DNA of 10,281 nucleotides from Deltaproteobacteria bacterium (GCA_019312985.1 JAFDCC010000154.1:1-10281), one strand, 5' to 3'; numbered from the stretch's first letter, positions 1 through 6,957 are shown. Notes: a model not told the origin generated them from the sequence alone. A program made the numbers and translations.

Positions 1-501
1 GGCCTTCTCCAGCCCGGAAACAATATCGTCTTCGGAGCGGGCAATCGACATGCCGAGGCTCGAACCCTGGCCCGATGGTTTGATGACGAGGGGGAGGCCG
101 AGCTGTCCCAGGATCCGCCCCGGGTCCTTCATGTCCTCCTGGGCGGCCATGTCCCACTCGGGCACCTTCAGGCCGGCGTTGCGGTAGAGGATCTTGGAGA
201 GGTTCTTGTCCATGGCGATGGCGCTGCCAAGGATGCCGGAACCCTGGTAGGGGATTGCAAGGAGGTCGAGAAAACCCTGGACGGAGCCGTCCTCGCCGAG
301 GGGCCCGTGCAGGAGGATGAAGGCCACGTCGATGGAACCGGCTTCCGCTGCCAGTTTCGCAAGGTCGGTGGCCGGGTCGTAGCGCACGACGTCATATCTG
401 CCGGGGTTAAGCGCCCCGGCAACTTCTTCGGCCCCCTTGAGGGAAACCGCCCTTTCCCCGGATTTTCCGCCGGCCAGTAAAGCAAGTCGTAATTTCTTCA
501 T
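1..501 (-). CDS. ddl: D-alanine--D-alanine ligase, N-terminal 167 residues (3' end outside window)
   Basis: ATP-grasp ligase that joins two D-alanines in the cytoplasm to make the dipeptide used for peptidoglycan precursors. Reading the minus strand from the ATG at 501-499 gives 167 in-frame residues to the window edge. The N-terminal lobe has the family's GGKSGERAVSL motif (residues 11-21; E16 fits the conserved catalytic glutamate). HGPLGEDGSVQG lies at 65-76, the AMDK motif at 96-99, and the ATP-grasp segment VIKPSGQGSSLGMS at 139-152. All are canonical for Ddl. The C-terminal metal and ATP-binding half is missing only because the window ends. The start matches the family N-terminus, with a purine-rich AGGGA a suitable distance upstream. 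It is transcribed divergently from the glcD-like gene. The symbol is a family-level one; the ddlA/ddlB choice cannot be made here. Confidence 0.95.
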   Translation of the reverse strand, partial: MKKLRLALLAGGKSGERAVSLKGAEEVAGALNPGRYDVVRYDPATDLAKLAAEAGSIDVAFILLHGPLGEDGSVQGFLDLLAIPYQGSGILGSAIAMDKNLSKILYRNAGLKVPEWDMAAQEDMKDPGRILGQLGLPLVIKPSGQGSSLGMSIARSEDDIVSGLEKA

Positions 502-537
502 AACAGGTCCCTGCTGATGTGAAAGGTTGACCCATGG

Positions 538-566
538 ACAATACCCGCTTCGGCCGGAGTTTTCAA
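538..566 (-). promoter_or_regulatory. Candidate sigma70 promoter of ddl
   Basis: On the minus strand TTGAAA (566-561) is followed after 17 bases by TATTGT (543-538). This is five of six and four of six matches to the -35 and -10 consensus, and it predicts a short leader of about 30 bases before the ddl ATG. The -35 lies inside the left copy of a direct repeat (557-577). Prediction from sequence only. Confidence 0.5.
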
Positions 567-612
567 TCGGCAAATGGCGCCGCCGGCAAAGAGTTTTCAG
601 CCGGCAATTGCG
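557..612. repeat. Pair of imperfect 20-base direct repeats between the ddl and glcD-like promoters
   Basis: GAGTTTTCAATCGGCAAATG begins at 557 and GAGTTTTCAGCCGGCAATTG begins at 591. They agree at 17 of 20 positions and their starts are 34 bases apart, roughly three helical turns. The left copy covers the ddl -35 and the right copy abuts the -35 of the glcD-like gene (613-618). The placement suggests a two-site operator for a regulator acting on both divergent promoters, but no protein is assigned. Confidence 0.45.
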
Positions 613-641
613 TTGACATTTAGTCGATATTCCTGCATAAC
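613..641 (+). promoter_or_regulatory. Candidate sigma70 promoter of the glcD-like gene
   Basis: A perfect TTGACA (613-618) is followed by a 17-base spacer and CATAAC (636-641; four of six matches). The predicted leader is about 25 bases. The Shine-Dalgarno ahead of the ATG at 673 is weak (purine-rich AAAGAAAATGAG), so the promoter is the better-supported signal. Confidence 0.55.
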
Positions 642-672
642 AGAATGCTGAAGCGTAAAAGAAAATGAGCCG

Positions 673-2076
673 ATGAACAGGAAGACCATAAAAGAACTGA
701 AGGAGATTGTCGGCGCCGGCCATCTTGTCACCGCCCGGGAGGACCTCATGTGCTATTCCTACGACGGGACAGGGATGGAATACATGCCGTCCGCCGTCGT
801 CTTTCCCGGCTCCGCGTCTGAGGTGTGCCGCATCATGGAAATCGCCGGCCGGGAGCGCTTCCCGGTCATCCCCCGGGGCGCCGGGACCGGAATGACCGGC
901 GGGGCCCTGGCGGTGGAGGGCGGCCTGGTCATGGCCATGAGCCGCCTTGACAGGATTCTGGAGATCGACGCGGAAAATCAGGTGGCGGTGGTCGAGCCGG
1001 GGGTGATTACCGGCCGTTTCCAGGAAACAGTCCGGCGGCAGGGGCTTTTCTACCCGCCGGACCCGGCCAGCCAGGCTTTCTGCACCATGGGCGGCAATGT
1101 CGCCGAATGCTCCGGCGGGCCCAGCGCCGTCAAGTACGGCGTCACCCGTGACTATGTGCTCGGCCTCGAGGTGGTCCTGCCGTCGGGGAAACTGATCCGG
1201 ACCGGGGTCAGGACCGCCAAGGGGGTGGTCGGCTATGACCTCACCCGTCTATTTATCGGCTCGGAGGGGACACTGGGGATCGTCACCAAGATCATTGTCC
1301 GGCTGCTTGCCCTGCCGACAAGCACCCGCACCTACCTCGTCCTGACCGATAGCCTTCGGCAGGCAACGGAGCTCGTCGCCGAGATCCTCAAGAGCGGCAT
1401 CCTGCCGAAGACCCTCGAGTACATGGACCAAACGGCCCTGCAGGTGGTAAATGAGCACCTGCCCCTCAGTTTGCCGGAAAACACCAGGGCCCTGCTCCTC
1501 GTCGAGGTGGACGGCGACAGGGGGTCGACGGAGGAACAGGGCAGCAGGCTCCTGGCATTGCTGGCCGACAGGAAAACCTACCCGGGCATCCTTGCAACGA
1601 GGCAGGCGGCGGGTGAAAGCGAGGCCGCAGAGCTCTGGAAGGCGCGGCGCTCCATCTCGCCGGCCACCTTCCGGCTGCGGCCCCACAAGATTTCCGAGGA
1701 CGTGGTGGTGCCGAAAACGGCAATCCCGACCCTGGTGGCCTTTACCGAAAAGCTCGCCCGGGAACTGGACCTTGTCATCCTGACCTTCGGCCATGCCGGG
1801 GACGGCAACATCCATGTCAATATCATGGCGGATCGGGGAGACGCGGCCGAATGGCAGCGGGCCGGCAAGGCGAAAAAACTGCTCTTTGAACAGGTGATAG
1901 CGCTGTCGGGAACCCTGTCCGGGGAGCATGGCATCGGCATTACCAAGGCTCCCTACCTTTCCCTGGAGATTGAGGAGGAATCCCTGGAGTTGATGCGGAA
2001 GATAAAAAGGGTCTTCGACCCCGACAATATCCTGAACCCCGGCAAGATCTTTACAACAGCGCAAGAAAAGCCTTGA
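673..2076 (+). CDS. GlcD-type FAD-linked oxidase (glycolate oxidase / D-lactate dehydrogenase family)
   Basis: A 467-residue flavoprotein of the family that oxidises 2-hydroxy acids (glycolate, D-lactate) to 2-keto acids and passes electrons on, usually to a partner Fe-S protein. The N-terminal half is a PCMH-type FAD-binding domain with RGAGTGMTGGA at 68-78, GGNVAECSGG at 140-149 and FIGSEGTLGIVT at 194-205. The C-terminal half has the FAD-oxidase C domain with GHAGDGNIHVN at 373-383, SGEHGIG at 416-422 and the usual ending FDPDNILNPGKIF at 448-460. The length is normal for GlcD. No glcE or glcF partner lies beside it: the next gene is rpsU behind its own promoter. The substrate is therefore open, and I give no symbol. 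An orphan D-lactate dehydrogenase role fits as well as glycolate oxidase. Confidence 0.93.
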   Translation: MNRKTIKELKEIVGAGHLVTAREDLMCYSYDGTGMEYMPSAVVFPGSASEVCRIMEIAGRERFPVIPRGAGTGMTGGALAVEGGLVMAMSRLDRILEIDAENQVAVVEPGVITGRFQETVRRQGLFYPPDPASQAFCTMGGNVAECSGGPSAVKYGVTRDYVLGLEVVLPSGKLIRTGVRTAKGVVGYDLTRLFIGSEGTLGIVTKIIVRLLALPTSTRTYLVLTDSLRQATELVAEILKSGILPKTLEYMDQTALQVVNEHLPLSLPENTRALLLVEVDGDRGSTEEQGSRLLALLADRKTYPGILATRQAAGESEAAELWKARRSISPATFRLRPHKISEDVVVPKTAIPTLVAFTEKLARELDLVILTFGHAGDGNIHVNIMADRGDAAEWQRAGKAKKLLFEQVIALSGTLSGEHGIGITKAPYLSLEIEEESLELMRKIKRVFDPDNILNPGKIFTTAQEKP

Positions 2077-2091
2077 ACCCTTCACCGGCCC

Positions 2092-2131
2092 GGCCCTGCC
2101 GCAGGAGAACAAGGGGTTTTGAAACAGGGCC
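2092..2131. repeat. GC-rich inverted repeat downstream of the glcD-like gene
   Basis: GGCCCTG (2092-2098) and CAGGGCC (2125-2131) form a perfect seven-base inverted repeat just after the stop codon at 2076. The intervening loop is long (26 bases) and no T-run follows, so this is at best a weak terminator or an RNA-stabilising hairpin. Confidence 0.3.
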
Positions 2132-2169
2132 GCCTCTGGCGCCCGGCCGGTTGCCGAAACAAAAAGCCA

Positions 2170-2198
2170 TTGACAGAAACTGTTTTTCCCTTTACTAT
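2170..2198 (+). promoter_or_regulatory. Candidate strong sigma70 promoter of rpsU
   Basis: TTGACA (2170-2175), a 17-base spacer and TACTAT (2193-2198) lie in an AT-rich stretch and predict a transcript start near 2205, with a leader of about 90 bases before the rpsU ATG. A perfect -35 and ideal spacing suit a highly expressed ribosomal protein gene. It separates rpsU from the glcD-like gene. Confidence 0.6.
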
Positions 2199-2293
2199 CT
2201 CCGACTTTCGTTTTGGAAATTGTTTGAAATTCCAGCTTGATTCTGTTATTTTCTAATATTTATTAATACTTATTTAACGCGTGCGGGGAAAAA

Positions 2294-2482
2294 ATGATAG
2301 AGGTTGAAGTAAGGGGTGACATTGAGTACGCCATCCGGCAGCTGAAGAAAAAGCTGCAGATGGATGGCATCAAGCGTGAACTGAAACGCCGTGAGTACTA
2401 CGAGAAGCCAAGCGAGAAAAAGCGCCGCAAGCAGGCCGAGGCAAAACGTAAAATGCGCAAGTTCAGGCACCGCAAGGCGTAA
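2294..2482 (+). CDS. rpsU: 30S ribosomal protein S21
   Basis: A 62-residue, strongly basic protein with the S21 signature: MIEVEVRGDIEYAIRQLKK at the N-terminus, then REYYEKPSEKKRRKQAEA and an arginine/lysine-rich tail ending KFRHRKA. S21 is a late-assembling small-subunit protein near the anti-Shine-Dalgarno end of 16S rRNA and assists initiation. The size is normal (about 58-70 residues in the family). A GGGGA Shine-Dalgarno at about 2284-2288 precedes the ATG with good spacing. The recombinase gene follows 52 bases downstream with no convincing terminator between them (only a four-base-stem GCCG/CGGC hairpin at about 2491), so read-through into it is likely. Confidence 0.97.
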   Translation: MIEVEVRGDIEYAIRQLKKKLQMDGIKRELKRREYYEKPSEKKRRKQAEAKRKMRKFRHRKA

Positions 2483-2534
2483 AACGTTCTGCCGGTCCGG
2501 CGCTCGCCACCATTGCTTATGAATAAAGGGGTCA

Positions 2535-3518
2535 ATGGTTGACAGGGCGGAGAAACAAAGGGGGAAACGGTCCACCGCAAAACGCGGCCGCAAGACTGCT
2601 TCCCCGGCGCCAGGCCCCATCCATCACTACCAGGATCTCTACCTGAAGTACCTCTCCGCCGCCCGCCGCCTGGCGCCCAATACCTTTTCCCGATCCTACC
2701 GCTACGACCTCAACAGCTTTGACGATTTTCTCCAGGCCCGGGCCATCGGCGATTTGAAAAGCATCGACCGTAACACGATCCGGTCCTATATTTCCTGGTG
2801 CCGCAAAAAGCAGATTTCCTCCCGGTCCATCTCGCGGCGAATTTCAACCCTCCGCGGTTTTTTCCGCTTTCTCCTGGCCGAGGAGGTCATCGTTTCCGAC
2901 CCGACATCCCAGGTGGTCCACCCCAGGCAGGGGAAAACGCTGCCGGAAACCCTTTCGGTTGCCGAAGTCGATGCTCTCCTCGCCGCTTCGGCCCGGCTTG
3001 CGCGGGAAGACCCGCTTGCAGCCCGGAACCATGTCATGCTGCACCTCCTCTACGCCACCGGCGTCCGGGTGTCGGAACTGGTGCGCCTCTCCCTCGTGGC
3101 ATTCAACCGCCACAGCGGCAACCTCCGGGTATACGGCAAGGGCAGCAAGGAGAGGCTTGTCCCCATCGGGGAGCAGGCCCTTTCGCTTCTCGAGGAGTAT
3201 CTCAGCACGGTACGGCTGCGGCTGCTGCGGGGCAGGACCAGCCCCTCCCTCTTTATCACGCGGCAGGGAAAATTCATGACCAGGACCCGCTACTGGCAGA
3301 TTCTGCGTAATGTCGCCTTGCAGGCCGGCATCACGAAGAAGATCAGCCCGCACACCCTGCGTCACTCCTTTGCCACCCACCTCCTGGAAAATGGCGCCGA
3401 CCTGCGCTCGGTGCAGCTCATGCTGGGACATTCCGATATTGCGACGACCCAGATCTACACCCATGTGGAGCAGAGCCGTCTCAAATCCATCCACCGGAAA
3501 TTCCATCCCCGGGGCTGA
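2535..3518 (+). CDS. XerC/XerD-like tyrosine recombinase
   Basis: A 327-residue site-specific recombinase that cuts and rejoins DNA through a 3'-phosphotyrosine, in the family that resolves chromosome dimers at dif. After a basic 28-residue extension, the core-binding domain covers about 30-115 and the catalytic domain about 138-320. All the expected catalytic residues can be read: R178 in TGVRVSEL, K202 in YGKGSKERLVP, H273 and R276 in HTLRHSF, H299 in LGHSDI and the nucleophile Y308 in TQIYTHV. The length and compact linker fit the Xer housekeeping group rather than a phage integrase, and no att-like duplication lies beside it. The start has AAAGGGG at 2526-2531. It probably shares a transcript with rpsU. 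I cannot separate XerC from XerD, so no symbol is given. The basic N-terminal extension is longer than in E. coli Xer proteins. Confidence 0.93.
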   Translation: MVDRAEKQRGKRSTAKRGRKTASPAPGPIHHYQDLYLKYLSAARRLAPNTFSRSYRYDLNSFDDFLQARAIGDLKSIDRNTIRSYISWCRKKQISSRSISRRISTLRGFFRFLLAEEVIVSDPTSQVVHPRQGKTLPETLSVAEVDALLAASARLAREDPLAARNHVMLHLLYATGVRVSELVRLSLVAFNRHSGNLRVYGKGSKERLVPIGEQALSLLEEYLSTVRLRLLRGRTSPSLFITRQGKFMTRTRYWQILRNVALQAGITKKISPHTLRHSFATHLLENGADLRSVQLMLGHSDIATTQIYTHVEQSRLKSIHRKFHPRG

Positions 3519-3570
3519 CCGCACCACCCCGCGCCCGCGTAATTGGCGGTTGGCAATTGCTGGGCTATTG

Positions 3571-3669
3571 GAATAAGATGGGGTAATGAGGAGTAAGGAG
3601 TGAAGGGATGTGGTTTGAGGACTGAGGACTGAGAGAGGAAATAAGAAGCGAGAGGTGAGAAGTAAAAAT
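3571..3669 (+). repeat. Purine-rich low-complexity tract with degenerate GAGGA/GTGAG units
   Basis: The plus strand is nearly all A and G apart from regularly placed T residues. It is built from units such as GAGGAGTAAGGAGTGA and the tandem GAGGACTGAGGACTGA. No reading frame here resembles a protein. It looks like a decayed simple repeat and could form unusual structures (triplex, purine-strand pairing), but no role is evident. Confidence 0.55.
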
Positions 3670-3766
3670 CTGTCATATAAAGGGAAATATTCAGTCGCTG
3701 CTTAACTGATTAAGGCCCGAAATCACAGGCATCCCAAAATTAAGAATTAAACAATAAGTATTAGAT

Positions 3767-3862
3767 ATGTCATTTCGAGGAGCTTGCGACGAGAAATCTT
3801 CAAGTCCACAGCCTGCGACTAACTTGTAAGATCTCTCCGGCCTTCGGCCTGCGAGATGACAT
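3767..3862. repeat. 96-base dispersed inverted-repeat element (ATGTCAT...ATGACAT type)
   Basis: The left arm starts ATGTCATTTCGAGGAGCTTG and the right arm, read on the other strand, starts ATGTCATCTCGCAGGCCGAA. Both continue to a shared GAGA(A/G)ATCTT end. The arms are about 34 bases with scattered mismatches around a roughly 27-base centre, and a GGCC-TTC-GGCC mini-hairpin sits in the right arm. Elements opening TGTCATT-CGAG and closing with ATGACA are common dispersed palindromic repeats in many bacterial genomes, including deltaproteobacteria. They are non-coding and often mistaken for genes. It lies just upstream of the promoter at 3874. Confidence 0.65.
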
Positions 3863-3873
3863 GAATTTTCCTT

Positions 3874-3902
3874 TTGACAGCATACGAGGTCATTTTTTCA
3901 AT
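3874..3902 (+). promoter_or_regulatory. Candidate sigma70 promoter of the DHH/CBS/nucleotidyltransferase gene
   Basis: A perfect TTGACA (3874-3879), a 17-base spacer and TTCAAT (3897-3902; four of six matches) start 12 bases after the inverted-repeat element and predict a leader of about 70 bases. The coding start at 3979 has no clear Shine-Dalgarno. Confidence 0.5.
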
Positions 3903-3910
3903 TTTTCCTA

Positions 3911-3965
3911 GAAACCTTGTGTCAGTCGTCGGCAGTTTCGTATGCCGACAAACCTGGAAACCTTG
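3911..3965 (+). promoter_or_regulatory. Leader hairpin flanked by two GAAACCTTG direct repeats
   Basis: GTCGGCA (3928-3934) and TGCCGAC (3943-3949) form a perfect seven-base-pair stem with an eight-base loop. Identical nonamers GAAACCTTG sit on either side (3911-3919 and 3957-3965). The block ends 13 bases before the ATG, so it would be in the leader if transcription starts at the predicted promoter. No riboswitch family is recognised. Confidence 0.35.
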
Positions 3966-3978
3966 AAGCCCTGAAAAA

Positions 3979-6630
3979 ATGGAAGTCATAACCACCCACA
4001 TGAACGCTGACTTTGACAGCCTCGCCTCCATGGTGGCTGCCAAAAAGCTCTACCCGGAAGCGGTCCTCTCTTTTTCCGGGTCACAGGAGAAAAACGTCAG
4101 GGACTTCCTTGCCCGCTCTGAATCCATCCAGGCGGATTTCAAGCGCCAGAAGCAGATCCCCCTGGAAAAGGTCACAAAACTTATCCTGGTGGATACCCGC
4201 CAGGCGCGGCGGCTCGGCAATTTTGCCAAGTGCCTCGACAACCCGGGCCTTGAGCTCCATATCTACGACCACCACCCGGACGCGCCGGACGACCTCAAAG
4301 GTGCGGTGGAAGTCATCAGGGACGTGGGCTCCGCTTCGACCATCTTTGTCGAGCTGTTCCGCGAGAGAAAAATCCCGGTTTCCGGTGAAGAGGCAACGCT
4401 TCTTGCCATGGGGATATATGAGGATACCGGCTCATTCAACTATGCGGCAACGACGCCGGCCGACCTCGAGGCGGCCTCCTGGCTCCTGGACCAGGGTGCC
4501 GACCTGCACGCCGTCTCCCAGTCCATCTCCCGGGAGCTGACCGTATTCCAGCTCTCGCTTTTGAACGAACTTATCAGGTCGGCCAAGAACTATACGATCC
4601 AGGGGATAGAGATCACGGTGGCAAGGCTGGCCCTGTCCGAGTACGTCGATGAGTTTGCCCTGCTGGTCCGGCGCTTCATGGTCATGGAGAACCTCAATGT
4701 CCTCATCGCCCTTGCCGGCATGGAGGACAGGATCTACCTCATTGCCCGCAGCCGGGTGCCGGAGGTTAATGTCGGCGAGATAGCGAGGGATTTCGGCGGC
4801 GGCGGCCACGCCTCCGCCGCCTCGGCCACGGTGAAGGACATGACCATGGTCGAGGCCGAGGAAAAGCTGGTGCGGCTGCTGAACAAGCATGTCAGGCCCC
4901 AGAGCCTTGCCGGCGAACTGATGTCCCAGCCGGTTATCAGCGTGCCGCCCGACATTACCATACGCAACGCCAACCTGGTTCTGACCCGCTACAATATCAC
5001 GGTGCTGCCGGTAGTCCAGGGCAAGTCCAGGCTCCTCGGCATCATTTCCCGCCGGGTGGTGGAAAAGGCCATTTTCCACAACCTGGGGGATCTGCCGGTC
5101 AGCGACTACATGACAACTGATGTTGTCACCCTGCCAAGCTCCGCCTCCCTGGCCGATATCCAGGAGCTGATCATTGAAAACCGCCAGCGCCTCATTCCCG
5201 TGGTGGACAGCGGCGAGCTGCAGGGCGTCATCACGAGGACGGACCTGCTGAACCTCCTGATCAATGACCCGGCGCACCAGCCACGCAACCTGATCGCTGC
5301 CGATGACCGTTCCTATGTAGAGCGGCACCGCAACGTCAACAATCTCATTGTTGATGTCCTTAGCAAGGAGGTCATTGTCCTGCTGCGGACCATAGGCGAG
5401 GTGGCGCAGGAAAACGACTATACAGCCTATGCCGTCGGGGGCTTTGTCCGTGACCTGCTGCTGCGCGTCAAAAATCTTGACCTGGACATCGTGGTCGAGG
5501 GCGACGGCATCAGCTTTGCCAAAAAACTTGCCGAATTCTTCGGCGGCACCGTCCGGACCCACGAACAATTCAACACCGCCCTGGTCATCATGCCGGACGG
5601 CTTCAATATCGACGTGGCGACCGCACGGCTGGAATACTACGAATATCCGGCCGCCATGCCGACGGTGGAGCTGTCTTCCCTGAAGCTAGACCTGTACCGC
5701 CGCGACTTTACCATCAATGCCATGGCCATCAACCTGAACCCGGACAGGTTCGGCACCCTTGTCGATTTTTTCAACTGCCAGACGGACATAAAGGAGCGGC
5801 GCATCCGCATCCTGCACAACCTGAGCTTTGTCGAGGACCCCACCCGTATTTTCCGGGCAATCCGCTTTGAGCAGCGCATGGGGTTCACCATCGGCATGCA
5901 CACTGAAAAACTCCTGAAAAACGCGGTCCAGATGAACCTGTTCAACCGTTTTTTCGGAAACCGCTGCTTTACCGAGCTCAAACTCATCTTTTCCGAGGAA
6001 AACCCGATCCCCGCCGTCCGGCGCATGGCGGAATTCGACCTGCTGAAGTTTATCCTTCCCGGGCTGAAATTCGACCGGCGCATGGAAAAAAATCTCACCG
6101 AGGCGCAGCAGGCCATTGCCTGGTACCGGCTCCTCTACCTGGACGAGCCGTTTAAGCAGTGGCTCGTCTACCTCATGACCTTCCTCGTCGACTCGAGCTA
6201 CAGTGAGCTGAAGGTCTTCTGTATGAAGTTTGAGCTGGCGGAGCGCTACCGCAAAGAACTGCTGCGGGAAAAGGAGGCCACCGGCAAGATCCTTCGGGAG
6301 CTTGGCCGCAACCGGCGATTGCGCAACAGCGAGGTCTACTGGCTGCTGAAGGAGCGCAGCCATGAAAGTCTGCTCTTTCTCATCGCAATGGCGAGGAAAA
6401 AGTCGGCCAAGAAGGCGGTGTCCAATTTTGTTACCAGCCTGCGCCATTACAAAACCGGCATCAAGGGGGCCGACCTCAAGAAAATGGGCTACCGGAGCGG
6501 CCCAATCTACAAGACGATCCTCACCCACCTGCTCGAGGCCAAGCTGGACAACGAGGTGGAAACACGGGCCGATGAGATTGGCTTCGTCAAAAAGCATTAC
6601 CCTCTCAAAAACGGGAAGAAGCCCGACTAG
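3979..6630 (+). CDS. DHH phosphoesterase / CBS pair / class II tRNA nucleotidyltransferase fusion
   Basis: An 883-residue three-module protein. Residues 1-305 are a DHH/DHHA1 phosphoesterase with the metal-binding motifs MNADFDS (8-14), VDTRQ (71-75), YDHHP (96-100), YEDTG (147-151) and the substrate-binding FGGGGHASA (272-280). Residues about 313-430 are a CBS-domain pair, a typical adenosyl-ligand sensor. From about 470 comes a class II nucleotidyltransferase with AVGGFVRDLLL (485-495), the metal-binding DLD (501-503), YRRDFTINAMAI (573-584) and EDPTRIFRAIRF (619-630), then a helical C-terminus. Fusions of this order are known in deltaproteobacteria and relatives, usually annotated as A-adding tRNA nucleotidyltransferase or poly(A) polymerase. 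Such an enzyme would add the terminal A of tRNA CCA ends, with a separate CC-adding enzyme elsewhere. The DHH part could be a nanoRNase-like or cyclic-dinucleotide phosphodiesterase. All listed motifs look intact. The function split is inferred. Confidence 0.92.
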   Translation: MEVITTHMNADFDSLASMVAAKKLYPEAVLSFSGSQEKNVRDFLARSESIQADFKRQKQIPLEKVTKLILVDTRQARRLGNFAKCLDNPGLELHIYDHHPDAPDDLKGAVEVIRDVGSASTIFVELFRERKIPVSGEEATLLAMGIYEDTGSFNYAATTPADLEAASWLLDQGADLHAVSQSISRELTVFQLSLLNELIRSAKNYTIQGIEITVARLALSEYVDEFALLVRRFMVMENLNVLIALAGMEDRIYLIARSRVPEVNVGEIARDFGGGGHASAASATVKDMTMVEAEEKLVRLLNKHVRPQSLAGELMSQPVISVPPDITIRNANLVLTRYNITVLPVVQGKSRLLGIISRRVVEKAIFHNLGDLPVSDYMTTDVVTLPSSASLADIQELIIENRQRLIPVVDSGELQGVITRTDLLNLLINDPAHQPRNLIAADDRSYVERHRNVNNLIVDVLSKEVIVLLRTIGEVAQENDYTAYAVGGFVRDLLLRVKNLDLDIVVEGDGISFAKKLAEFFGGTVRTHEQFNTALVIMPDGFNIDVATARLEYYEYPAAMPTVELSSLKLDLYRRDFTINAMAINLNPDRFGTLVDFFNCQTDIKERRIRILHNLSFVEDPTRIFRAIRFEQRMGFTIGMHTEKLLKNAVQMNLFNRFFGNRCFTELKLIFSEENPIPAVRRMAEFDLLKFILPGLKFDRRMEKNLTEAQQAIAWYRLLYLDEPFKQWLVYLMTFLVDSSYSELKVFCMKFELAERYRKELLREKEATGKILRELGRNRRLRNSEVYWLLKERSHESLLFLIAMARKKSAKKAVSNFVTSLRHYKTGIKGADLKKMGYRSGPIYKTILTHLLEAKLDNEVETRADEIGFVKKHYPLKNGKKPD

Positions 6631-6671
6631 CAGGAAAGGACCAGGCGGCTTTCATGCGCATGTAATGGCGC

Positions 6672-6700
6672 AGGAAGAACGTCTTCTTTTGTTTTTTTTT
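6672..6700 (+). terminator. Rho-independent terminator after the DHH/CBS/nucleotidyltransferase gene
   Basis: A seven-pair stem (AGGAAGA 6672-6678 with TCTTCTT 6682-6688, one G-U pair) with a three-base loop runs into a T-rich stretch: TTTT, one G, then nine T (to 6700). It starts 42 bases after the stop codon. The stem is AT-rich, so strength is moderate. Confidence 0.55.
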
Positions 6701-6899
6701 CAGTTATTTGTTTTCTTTTGTCAAATCCTTGTTTTCAGTATTTTTCCAATTTTTTTATCGCAGTCACCTGCCGGCGATCCTGTTGTTCTTCACATAATTG
6801 CAGCCCTTGCTTTCTGTTAATCTCTCTGAGCCCAGGGATCGAAGAGCGCGACAATTTGCCATATTGTAAAGTCTCGGTTCAATCTCTAACTTTTATATC

Positions 6900-6951
6900 A
6901 GGAGGGCGGTATCATGTGATGAATTTTTTGAAAGGAGGAAACGGGAGGTGA
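6900..6951 (+). promoter_or_regulatory. Leader with stacked Shine-Dalgarno sites, a start-stop codon pair and a 10-codon mini-ORF
   Basis: AGGAGGG (6900-6906) stands seven bases before an ATG immediately followed by TGA (6914-6919). That TGA overlaps a second ATG (6919) opening a 10-codon frame, MNFLKGGNGR, which stops at the TGA (6949-6951) inside the GGAGGTGA Shine-Dalgarno of the next gene. Another AAAGGAGG lies inside the mini-ORF. The arrangement would allow translational coupling or ribosome stalling, but it could also be chance in a purine-rich leader. Confidence 0.3.
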
Positions 6952-6957
6952 CAAAAA

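Larger units (their letters stand above)
3519..3978. other. 460-base intergenic region carrying repeats and the promoter of the next gene
   Basis: No credible gene lies between the recombinase and the DHH/CBS/nucleotidyltransferase gene. In order, the region holds a purine-rich, quasi-repetitive tract (about 3571-3669), an AT-rich stretch, a 96-base inverted-repeat element (3767-3862), a candidate promoter (3874-3902) and a structured leader (3911-3965). Confidence 0.7.
6631..6957. other. AT-rich spacer before the small exported peptide gene
   Basis: After the terminator the stretch turns T-rich and loses the GC-rich codon texture seen up to 6630. I see no protein-like reading frame and no convincing -35/-10 pair. 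Near 6900-6951 there is a cluster of Shine-Dalgarno sequences belonging to the next gene's leader. Confidence 0.5.

Noticed and set aside
665..676. Three-codon upstream frame (ATG AGC CGA TGA) overlapping the glcD-like start
   Set aside because: Too short and without its own Shine-Dalgarno; the overlap with the ATG is most likely chance.
1249..2112. Long minus-strand reading frame opposite the glcD-like gene (287 codons)
   Set aside because: It is the antisense shadow of a GC-rich gene with clear FAD-oxidase motifs; its translation has no family texture.
2844..3527. Long minus-strand reading frame opposite the recombinase (227 codons)
   Set aside because: Antisense shadow of a complete Xer-type gene with all catalytic residues on the plus strand.
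3519..3978. A dif site or attachment site beside the tyrosine recombinase
   Set aside because: No 28-base dif-like pair of arms with a six-base centre and no flanking duplication could be found; the inverted repeat at 3767-3862 is of another type.
4432..6597. Long minus-strand frames opposite the DHH/CBS/nucleotidyltransferase gene (378 and 303 codons)
   Set aside because: Shadows produced by GC-rich codon use; the plus-strand protein is unambiguous.
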